Source: Streptomyces liliiviolaceus
Lineage (GTDB): Bacteria > Actinomycetota > Actinomycetes > Streptomycetales > Streptomycetaceae
Assembly (NCBI RefSeq): GCF_018070025.1
Contig: NZ_JAGPYQ010000001.1
Span: 3,472,001 to 3,536,000, forward strand
Length of the DNA stretch: 64,000 nt
Direction: 5' to 3'
Of this stretch, positions 14,301-21,019 are shown one piece after another. The notes beneath the pieces were generated by a model. That model was given only the letters and a program-made list of their open reading frames with translations, was not told the origin of the DNA and did not search any database. Numbering within the stretch: position 1 is the stretch's first letter; each line of letters begins with the position of its first letter. A program made the position numbers and the translations under genes.

Positions 14301-15532
14301 TGCACCGCCCTGCACCGTTGAGCCATCATGAACACTTCGGACGAACGTGAGCCGCCTGTAACCGGAGACTGCTTGACCAGGTCCCGCAGCGTCTCACGCA
14401 CCCTGGGATTGTTGCGTACGAGCTGCGGTGCTGAGCGCTCAGCGGTTCGGAGTTCCGCGAATGCGTCGTCCCCCTGCCCGCTGAGTGACAGGGCGCGCGC
14501 GAAGTCGATTCGGTGCGACACGCTCCGCTCCTGCGGCATGTGGTCGACGTTGATCCGGCCGTGTTCCACCACGTACGACACGTTGTCGAGATCCAGCTCA
14601 ACGGACAGCCGGTGAAGCAGTACGTTCGTAGGCCCAAAACCGGTCTGCCAGTAGTTCTCATCCGATCCGAGGTCATCCGCGAGTTCCTCGGCACGATCCA
14701 ACAGGCTCGTTGCGGTCGGCCGGTCCTGATGACGTGCCGCTGCCACGGCGGCGCGCAGGTGGATCATCCCCAGCAGGCTCAGCGCCGCAGGGTCGTTGCC
14801 GGCCACCCGAGACGACAGCCATGCAGCGGCCGTATTGCCCAGCTCCAGCGCGTCGTCATACCGGCCGTTTGCCAGGAGGGCGTGTGTGCCGGAACGGGCG
14901 GCCGATGCCAGTACGAGCGGGTCGTCCGACTCGTCCGCGGCACGCATCGCGCGCTCGGCAGCGAGCCATGAGATGTCCGATTCGCCGATCTTCGCAAGCG
15001 TTGTCGCTGCGAGGTGGTGAGTACGAGCCGAAACGGCCCAGCAGTCGCTACGGTCCTCGCCGCGCCGTGCCGCTCGCTCCTCCAGCTCCTGTGCGGTCTG
15101 GAGGAGTGTGGGCAGCGCGGCGATGACGCTGCCGAGCCGCCCACCCTGGTAGTCGTTCCACGCGTGCTCGACACGTACGGCAGTGGGGACGGGAGTCGGG
15201 AGCTGCATCTCAGCCTCAGGACCGAAGAGCAAACGAGACAGACGGCGCGGGCTCATGAGCGCGTCGCGCACGGCCGGAACGTCGTCGTGTTGCCTCTCGT
15301 CCTCCATGAGTACGGTCTGACCTAGTAGATCCCCGAGGGGGACCCGCAGGATGCGCGACAGTTCAGCGAGCATGTCGATGCGGGGCGGCTTACGGCGGCC
15401 CGTTTCGATCTTCGCCAGCCAGTCAGTGCTGTAGCCGACCAGCCCAGCCAGAACCTCTTGCGTATAGCCGCGCCGCTTGCGGTAGAACGCGATCCGCTCG
15501 CCGATGCTGAGGTGATCTCCGAGACCACGCAT
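14297..15532 (-). CDS. XRE-family regulator with TPR-like C-terminal region
   Basis: A 411-residue protein. Residues 7-65 form a Cro/C1-type helix-turn-helix (IGERIAFYRKRRGYTQEVLAGLVGYSTDWLAKIETGRR). The remaining 340 residues are helical repeats resembling TPRs (HLAATTLAKIGESDISWLAAERAMRAA and similar). The start at 15532 has GGAGG 8 nt upstream; the longer in-frame reading is not needed. It overlaps the downstream flavoprotein gene and the pair is framed by two similar hairpins. Such large XRE/TPR proteins may sense peptides or small ligands. Confidence 0.8.
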   Translation of the reverse strand: MRGLGDHLSIGERIAFYRKRRGYTQEVLAGLVGYSTDWLAKIETGRRKPPRIDMLAELSRILRVPLGDLLGQTVLMEDERQHDDVPAVRDALMSPRRLSRLLFGPEAEMQLPTPVPTAVRVEHAWNDYQGGRLGSVIAALPTLLQTAQELEERAARRGEDRSDCWAVSARTHHLAATTLAKIGESDISWLAAERAMRAADESDDPLVLASAARSGTHALLANGRYDDALELGNTAAAWLSSRVAGNDPAALSLLGMIHLRAAVAAARHQDRPTATSLLDRAEELADDLGSDENYWQTGFGPTNVLLHRLSVELDLDNVSYVVEHGRINVDHMPQERSVSHRIDFARALSLSGQGDDAFAELRTAERSAPQLVRNNPRVRETLRDLVKQSPVTGGSRSSEVFMMAQRCRAVQ

Positions 15533-15646
15533 TGCGTGCTGCCTCCTGCTGGTAGTGGGGGCCGGTTTCACCGTACAGAGCCCAAGACCGGGTAGGTAGT
15601 TGGCCATGCTTAGCTCTGCAGGAACAAGGGTGAGTGGTTCGTGGTG

Positions 15647-15677
15647 GGGGGACCCGGACATAGTGTCCGGGTCCCCC
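15647..15677. repeat. GACCCGGACA hairpin 2
   Basis: A perfect 14-bp stem (15647-15660 with 15664-15677) with a TAG loop. It shares the core GGACCCGGACA-N3-TGTCCGGGTCC with hairpin 1. It lies between divergent gene starts (XRE and the cargo gene), an odd place for a terminator. With hairpin 1 it frames the XRE/flavoprotein module. The octamer GACCCGGA, present twice inverted, equals the TraB recognition octamer I recall for pSVH1. Confidence 0.55.
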
Positions 15678-15831
15678 ACCATCACGACTTGAAGAGGGAG
15701 GCGGTTTGACGGCTGTGCCGACGACCTAAAAGTGCGTACGTGCGACTGTCCACTTGTTTCCATATGTGGCAGGTGATGTCGTTCGAGCGCTGATAACCTG
15801 CCTCTCAGATCTGCTGGCGGAGGGGCGTGTA

Positions 15832-17223
15832 ATGGAAATTGAGTCGTCGGAATTTCTTGAGCGGAAAAAAGTTGAGCTTGGTGATGGGGAGCCGCGGCGT
15901 GAATTGGAGAAGCTGTGTCAAGAGAGGCGCATTGAGTGCTCTTGGATTTGGCACGAGTCACTCGGGCTCCGATTTCGTGTCGGATTCCCGAATGGGAGAG
16001 AGAAGAGGTGGCAGATAGTCACCCCTGCGGACGCAAAAGACCTTCTTCTGGCTGATTTTCCTGTCTTCACCTACTTGGGGGACTTTGATGCCGTGCTCTT
16101 CAATTCCTCGCAGACTGTAGAGGCGGCAATCCGCTCTGATATTTCATATCAAGCCTTCTTTGATCTTCCGGGAGTTCGGAAAATTGAGCCCCCTCAGCCA
16201 GAGCTTCCGGGGCTGGAAGACGATGTCGATGAGGAGTCGAGGTTTGGCTCGCGAATCCAAATCAATGATGCGTGGGTTCTAGATTTTTCACCAACGCCGG
16301 ATCGCCCTGACCTGAGAGTTCAAATCGGGTCTGCATCTCGAAATTTCAGTGCCGTATCTGATCGCAAGCGTAGAAGGCTGACTGCCAGGGATAGACCCCC
16401 TCTTCCGGGCGGGTTGGGGCGCTTTCCGACTTTGCGTATATCCGGCATGCAGGTGACGCGACACGATGATGCGCTAGATCTCTTGAAGCGTATCTCGGGC
16501 GCCATCTTCTTCGAACTTGACTTGCAGTATGGTGTAGCGGCATCCATTATTCCCTCCTTCGCGTCTGAGCTGGCACGGCGGAAGGGTAGGGTGCAGCGCG
16601 AAAAAAATCAGCAGCTTCCGAGGAATCCCCAGAATCAATATCCAGAAAAGCCGCTGAGTCTCTACCGGTATGGGCGATCGAGTGGGATACCGCTCTTGGA
16701 GTATTTGGCCTACTATCAAGTGCTCGAATACTTCTTCCCTAGCTTCAGTCATCGAGACACCCTCGCAAGGCTGCGCAATGAACTCCTGGACCCGCGTTTC
16801 AGAGCTGATGATGATAGTAATTTGGTGCGAATAATCGGCTTGACGGCGGGAACCGGAAAAGCGTTCGGGAGTGAACGGGATCAACTTCGATCGACAATAG
16901 CGGGTTGCGTGACTGAAGGGCACCTTCGGGATTTCATAGCTAGTGACGACATTCTCCATGAGCATTTTTCAGGGAAGCAGAAAATTAAAGATGTGACCCA
17001 TCTGAATCTCGCGGATACGAGGAATGACTTCCTAACGGCAGTCGCGAATCGCGTGTACGATATTCGGTGCCGGATCGTGCATACCAAAGATGATGGCGGT
17101 GGTGCTGCGGATCTCTTGTTGCCCTTTACGAAGGAGGCGGAGGATCTTGGTCCAGACATTGAGTTGGTCAAGTACCTGGCCCAGAAGGTCCTTATCGCCG
17201 GAGCTTCTCATTTGCGCCTCTGA
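15832..17223 (+). CDS. low-GC cargo protein with a C-terminal HEPN-like RxxxxH motif
   Basis: A 463-residue protein of no recognised full-length family. Near the C-terminus YDIRCRIVHTK carries R-x4-H (about R412 and H417), within a helical segment; this is the signature of HEPN ribonuclease domains such as the Apea-like group linked to abortive infection. The N-terminal 350 residues show mixed alpha/beta segments without a known motif. ATG 15832 is chosen because GGAGGGG lies 6 nt upstream. Base composition (roughly 50% GC by eye) and codon use differ sharply from the 70% GC neighbours. It is the last gene before attR, a common cargo position. An anti-phage role is inference. Confidence 0.7.
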   Translation: MEIESSEFLERKKVELGDGEPRRELEKLCQERRIECSWIWHESLGLRFRVGFPNGREKRWQIVTPADAKDLLLADFPVFTYLGDFDAVLFNSSQTVEAAIRSDISYQAFFDLPGVRKIEPPQPELPGLEDDVDEESRFGSRIQINDAWVLDFSPTPDRPDLRVQIGSASRNFSAVSDRKRRRLTARDRPPLPGGLGRFPTLRISGMQVTRHDDALDLLKRISGAIFFELDLQYGVAASIIPSFASELARRKGRVQREKNQQLPRNPQNQYPEKPLSLYRYGRSSGIPLLEYLAYYQVLEYFFPSFSHRDTLARLRNELLDPRFRADDDSNLVRIIGLTAGTGKAFGSERDQLRSTIAGCVTEGHLRDFIASDDILHEHFSGKQKIKDVTHLNLADTRNDFLTAVANRVYDIRCRIVHTKDDGGGAADLLLPFTKEAEDLGPDIELVKYLAQKVLIAGASHLRL

Positions 17224-17248
17224 TGAGGAGTGTGACGACGCTGCGGCC

Positions 17249-17267
17249 GGGCCGTCTGTGGGCCGTC
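17249..17267 (+). repeat. 19-bp direct repeat flanking attP, right copy (candidate arm site)
   Basis: This is identical to 1551-1569, consists of two GGGCCGTC octamers spaced by TGT, and sits 105 bp before the attR core. The 17224-17371 stretch holds no gene. Confidence 0.5.
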
Positions 17268-17371
17268 GAAGGGTGGCCCACGACGACCAACAACACCCAA
17301 TGACGGCCGTTCGATCGCAGTTCAATGCTGCGCTGACGTCGATTGTGTGAGGTCACTAAGGGTCGACGCCA

Positions 17372-17458
17372 CTTCCTGCGCAACAAGCGCCAGGAGTGGG
17401 AGGAGTACCGCTCCGAGGTGACGGCCTTCGAACTGCGGAAGAACCTGCCGGTGCTGTA
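17372..17458 (+). repeat. attR: displaced native 3' end of glnA2
   Basis: This 87-bp copy of the glnA2 end lacks the rest of the gene; it is the remnant of the original gene terminus (native GCC alanine codon and TAG stop). Native downstream sequence and the native terminator follow it. Confidence 0.9.
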
Positions 17459-17513
17459 GGCGTCGCGGGCGGGTCGCGGGAGCGGCCGGCTGTTTGAATC
17501 GTGTGGACCACTT

Positions 17514-17542
17514 GGGGTCGACGGTCGTGGACCGTCGGCCCC
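17514..17542. terminator. original glnA2 terminator, now orphaned beyond attR
   Basis: A 12-bp stem with one G-T pair (GGGGTCGACGGT / ACCGTCGGCCCC) and a 5-nt loop, followed by GACTGGTTTT. It shares the CGACGGT/ACCGTCG core with the element-borne hairpin at 1503-1531. Confidence 0.75.
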
Positions 17543-17645
17543 GACTGGTTTTCCGGGAGACGCGGGTCACACGTGTGCGTGTCACAGGGGGTCGGGCTGT
17601 CTCGTCTCAGGGGTGTAGGCCCCGACGAGCACCGAGGAGTGCGTG

Positions 17646-18119
17646 ATGGACGCTCGACTGAACTATTTCGCCAGCCCGATGGCCGGGAAGGCCCTCAAGT
17701 ACTTCATGTCGGCGGGCAAGGCGCTCAAGGAGTCGCCCTTGCCGGTCGTGACGCAGGAGTTGGTGGCCCTGCGGGTCAGTCAGGTCAACGGGTGCGCCGT
17801 CTGCCTCGACATGCACACCAAGGAAGCCGCCGCCGCCGGGGAGAGCGCCGTGCGGCTCGGTCTCGTGGCGGCCTGGCGGGAGGCCACCGTCTTCACCGAG
17901 GCCGAGCGGGCCGCGCTGGAACTGGCCGAGCAGGGGACCCGGGTCGCGGACGCGGCCGACGGGGTCAGCGACGAGGTCTGGGCGCGTGCCGCCGAGCACT
18001 ACGACGAGGAGCAGCTCACCGCCCTGGTGATCCTGGTGTCCTTCATGAACACGGTGAACCGGCTGAACATCATCACTCGGCAGCCCGCCGGTGACTACAA
18101 GGTCGGCCAGTTCCACTGA
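17646..18119 (+). CDS. carboxymuconolactone decarboxylase-family (AhpD-like) protein
   Basis: A 157-residue alkylhydroperoxidase/CMD fold protein. The redox motif CAVCLDMH (C-x-x-C-x-x-x-H) is near residue 50, in the helix VTQELVALRVSQVNGCAVCLD split by it. The ATG has GAGGAG 6 nt upstream. It lies 28 bp ahead of an ECF41-type sigma gene; CMD-type proteins are among the known COE partners of ECF41 sigma factors and are their usual targets. It probably detoxifies peroxides or a related electrophile. Confidence 0.85.
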   Translation: MDARLNYFASPMAGKALKYFMSAGKALKESPLPVVTQELVALRVSQVNGCAVCLDMHTKEAAAAGESAVRLGLVAAWREATVFTEAERAALELAEQGTRVADAADGVSDEVWARAAEHYDEEQLTALVILVSFMNTVNRLNIITRQPAGDYKVGQFH

Positions 18120-18147
18120 ACCGTACGAACGACGAAGGGGAGTCGGC

Positions 18148-19071
18148 GTGAGCAAGGTCGAGGAGTTCGAGGAACTGCGGCCCCTGCTGTTCTCGATCGC
18201 CTACCGCATGCTGGGCAGCGTGAGCGAGGCCGAGGACGCGGTCCAGGAGACCTGGCTGCGCTTCGACGGCTCCGCGACCCGGCCCACGTCGGTCAAAGCC
18301 TTCCTGTCCGCCACGGTGACCCGTGTCTCGATCGACGTGCTGCGCTCCGCGCGGGTGCGGCGCGAGGAGTACGTCGGGCCGTGGTTCCCCGAGCCGCTGC
18401 TCACCGACCCCTACCAGGACCCGGCCCGCTCGGCGGAGCTGGCCGACTCGGTGTCGATGGCCGCGCTGCTCCTCCTGGAACGGCTCAGTCCGCTGGAGCG
18501 GTCCGTGTTCGTGCTGCGCGAGGTGTTCGGCTTCGGCTTCGACGAGGTCGCCGCGGCGGTCGGGCGGTCGGAAGCGGCCTGCCGGCAGCTCCAGGTACGG
18601 GCCCGGCGGCACATGCGGGCCGGACAGCCACGGTTCGAAGCGGACCGTCAGGAGCGGGAGGAGCTCGCGACCCGCTTCTTCGACGCCCTGCGCGAAGGCG
18701 ATGTCGACGGTCTGCGGGATCTGCTCGCCGCCGACGTGTCGATGGTCGGGGACGGCGGCGGCAAGGCCCCGCAACTGGCCCGGGCCGTCACCGGCGCCGA
18801 GAGCGTGGCCCGGCTGCTCGCCTCCGTTTTCCCCCACATGGCCCGCGTCGACGTGACCTTCGAGCCCCACGAGGTCAACGGCCGCCCCGGCGCGGTCTTC
18901 CGCGACCGCGACGGCAAGGTGCTCCACATCCTGGCCCTTGAGGTGCTCGACGGGCGCGTCCACACCATCCGCTCGGTGATCAATCCCGACAAGCTCGGCC
19001 ACCTCGGGCCGGTCGCCGACGCGTGGGCCGTCGACCGCGAGGTCAAGCGGGCCCGCCGCCAGGCGAATTGA
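18148..19071 (+). CDS. ECF41-type (SigJ-like) RNA polymerase sigma factor
   Basis: A 307-residue ECF sigma factor. Region 2 (FSIAYRMLGSVSEAEDAVQETWLRF) and region 4 (LSPLERSVFVLREVFGFGFDEVA) are followed by a SnoaL/NTF2-like C-terminal domain holding the DGGGK motif near residue 204 and the NPDKL motif near 289, both diagnostic of ECF41. In this group the C-terminal extension controls activity instead of a separate anti-sigma factor. The GTG start follows GGGGAG. The adjacent CMD gene is its likely target. Confidence 0.87.
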   Translation: MSKVEEFEELRPLLFSIAYRMLGSVSEAEDAVQETWLRFDGSATRPTSVKAFLSATVTRVSIDVLRSARVRREEYVGPWFPEPLLTDPYQDPARSAELADSVSMAALLLLERLSPLERSVFVLREVFGFGFDEVAAAVGRSEAACRQLQVRARRHMRAGQPRFEADRQEREELATRFFDALREGDVDGLRDLLAADVSMVGDGGGKAPQLARAVTGAESVARLLASVFPHMARVDVTFEPHEVNGRPGAVFRDRDGKVLHILALEVLDGRVHTIRSVINPDKLGHLGPVADAWAVDREVKRARRQAN

Positions 19072-19211
19072 GCGATCGACCGACCCGTACGCGGGCTCAG
19101 CGTACGGGCTCACCGTGTGGACAGTATGTGTAACCCTCCGTGACCATGGGTGGGTTGGCGGTGTTGACGGTGTGGACGGGTCGATGGGCGCGGGTGAACG
19201 GAGGGCCTGGC

Positions 19212-20069
19212 ATGGCGGACGGTACGGGTGGGGCGGGCGCCCCCCTTGGCTGTGGTGGCGGCGAGCCGGAGGTGTCCGACAGCCTCAAGACGTTCGGCGA
19301 GGTGGTCAAGGCCTTCCGGAAACGGGCCCGCCTCACGCAGGAGGAGTTCGCGCCCAGAGTGCGGTACTCGGCGCCGACCGTGGCCTCCATCGAGCAGGGC
19401 CGCCGGTTTCCGCCGCCGGAGTTCGTCGAGCGCGCGGAGGAAGTGCTCGACGCGTTCGGGGCGTTGCGGGGTGCCGCGCGGCATCTGTCGCGGCAACCGG
19501 GGCTGGCCAGCTGGTTCCGCCAGTGGGCCCGCCTGGAGGAGACGGCGGTGAGCCTCTACACGTACGAATGCCGCCTGATCCCGGGGCTGTTGCAGACCGA
19601 GGCGTATGCGCGCACGCTGTTCGTGAACCAGCTGCCTCCGCTGGGCGACGACCAGATCGAGGCCCAGTGGGCGGCACGGGCTGAACGCCAACGGCTGCTG
19701 CGGGAGCGGCCGAACACGGCGTTCAGCTTCATCCTGGAGGAGCATTTGTTCCTCCGGAGGACAGGGGAGGCCGAAGTTTCCCAGGGGGTTGTGGACCATG
19801 TACTGGAGCTTGCCGAGCAGCGCAACGTCGAGGTCCAGGTGATGCCCCTTGCCCAAGGGGCACATGCCGGTCTCGCGGGGCCGATGCAGCTGTTGGAGAC
19901 TTCGGAGAACCGTTGGTTTGCCTACAACGAGGGTCAGCGCGGGGGCCTGTTCGTTTCCGAATCGAAGGAAATCAGCGTCCTCCAGATGCGGTATGCCAGG
20001 ATGCGCTCACAGGCTCTCTCCCTCGATGACTCTGTGAGCCTGTTGCGGCAGATGCGAGGAGCGCTATGA
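19212..20069 (+). CDS. XRE regulator with DUF5753 domain
   Basis: A 285-residue Streptomyces-type regulator. The helix-turn-helix (FGEVVKAFRKRARLTQEEFA, then APTVASIEQGRR) is near residues 27-70. The remainder is the DUF5753 region with ECRLIPGLLQTEAYAR and NVEVQVMPL. The ATG at 19212 follows GGAGGG. It overlaps the DUF397 gene by 4 bp, the arrangement of WhiJ-like regulator/effector pairs of morphological control. The specific target is not known. Confidence 0.85.
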   Translation: MADGTGGAGAPLGCGGGEPEVSDSLKTFGEVVKAFRKRARLTQEEFAPRVRYSAPTVASIEQGRRFPPPEFVERAEEVLDAFGALRGAARHLSRQPGLASWFRQWARLEETAVSLYTYECRLIPGLLQTEAYARTLFVNQLPPLGDDQIEAQWAARAERQRLLRERPNTAFSFILEEHLFLRRTGEAEVSQGVVDHVLELAEQRNVEVQVMPLAQGAHAGLAGPMQLLETSENRWFAYNEGQRGGLFVSESKEISVLQMRYARMRSQALSLDDSVSLLRQMRGAL

Positions 20070-20251
20070 AGACGACCGAACTGGCCTGGTTCAAGAGCAG
20101 TTACAGCAGCAGTGGTGATGGCGACTGCGTCGAGATGGCCGTCTGCCCGGATCTCATCCACGTACGTGACTCCAAGGCGCAGGCGGGTCCTCAACTCGTC
20201 GTCACCCCCAGCGCCTGGACCAGCTTCCTGGCGTACGCGGTCAGCGGCTGA
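20066..20251 (+). CDS. DUF397 protein
   Basis: A 61-residue DUF397 protein. It shows the family signature W-F-K-S-S-Y-S near residue 8, a C-V-E-M-A motif and V-R-D-S-K. It partners the preceding XRE/DUF5753 regulator, with coupled translation (ATGA). In characterised pairs the small protein modulates DNA binding by the regulator. Confidence 0.88.
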   Translation: MKTTELAWFKSSYSSSGDGDCVEMAVCPDLIHVRDSKAQAGPQLVVTPSAWTSFLAYAVSG

Positions 20252-20282
20252 CGCCGGCCGGTCCAGGCGCCCGGGCCGGGGG

Positions 20283-20720
20283 CTACTGCTGTTCCGCCTG
20301 GTCCGCCAGCAGGCGATGCAGCGGCTTCGCCGCGCGCTCGCGGTACTCCTGGATCGCCCAGCCGTTGCCGTCCGGGTCGGTGAAGTGCATGAACGTGCCG
20401 CCGTCCTGAGGGGCGTACGCGACGGGCTCGCTGAGTTCCAGGCCCCGCGCGGTCAGCTCCTCGTACGCGGCTTTCGCGTCCGCGACGACCAGCTGCATGC
20501 CGTGGTACGTGCCCGGCTGCGGGGTGCCCGACGGGATCGGCACGCCCTTGGCGAGCGCGATCGAACAGCCGGAACCGGGCGGCGTCAGCTGGACCACCCG
20601 CGCGCCCGGCATCACCTCCGTGTCGATGTCGACGTGGAAGCCCACCTTGTCCTCGTAGAAGGCCTTCGCCCGGTCGATGTCGGTGACGGGCAGCATGATC
20701 ACTTCAAGGGCCATGTCCAT
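20283..20720 (-). CDS. VOC-superfamily (glyoxalase/bleomycin-resistance-like) protein
   Basis: A 145-residue protein with two beta-alpha-beta modules: EVIMLPVTDIDRAKAFYEDKVGF at the start and GMQLVVADAKAAYEELTARGL in the middle. A metal-type glutamate is in GWAIQEYRE, and HFTDPDGNGW is the typical C-terminal turn. The ATG has GGAG 6 nt upstream. Convergent with the DUF397 gene and divergent from glnE. Substrate unknown. Confidence 0.82.
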   Translation of the reverse strand: MDMALEVIMLPVTDIDRAKAFYEDKVGFHVDIDTEVMPGARVVQLTPPGSGCSIALAKGVPIPSGTPQPGTYHGMQLVVADAKAAYEELTARGLELSEPVAYAPQDGGTFMHFTDPDGNGWAIQEYRERAAKPLHRLLADQAEQQ

Positions 20721-21019
20721 GAACGACTCCTTTGTCGTACGTCAGGCGAACCGCCGGCGCGTCCGGCCGAACGGCTCCCCCTTACCGAAGCCGAAAACGG
20801 TCCCGGGCGCCACCGAGAAGACAAAGGCATTCCCGGCACCGTGGTGGAAGCCTCGGGCAGCGGCGTCACGTGCGGCCCGCCGGTGAAACCGCCGTCCGCG
20901 TCCAGGCGCTTCCCCGCGGCTCTGCGGTTAGGCTCAAGCCGTACGACCTTGATCGCGTGGGCGGCATCCGGTGGGTGGCGTCGCGCTGGGTGACATCGCG
21001 GGGGACGACGGAGGCCGGG

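Larger units (their letters stand above)
1377..17458. mobile_element. AICE (actinomycete integrative and conjugative element) in the 3' end of glnA2
   Basis: An 87-bp direct repeat of the glnA2 3' end bounds about 16 kb that is foreign to the conserved glnA2 neighbourhood. The content is a complete AICE set: tyrosine integrase, excisionase, prim-pol plus SF3 helicase (RepPP-like replication), TraB-type translocase, DUF2637 membrane protein, small Spd-like membrane proteins, a GntR repressor and cargo. Most genes are on the minus strand with ATGA overlaps. The integrase abuts the left repeat and a low-GC cargo gene abuts the right repeat. All core genes look intact, so it may still excise and transfer. 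AICEs usually target tRNA genes; here the target is a protein-coding gene whose reading frame is restored by the element. Confidence 0.93.
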
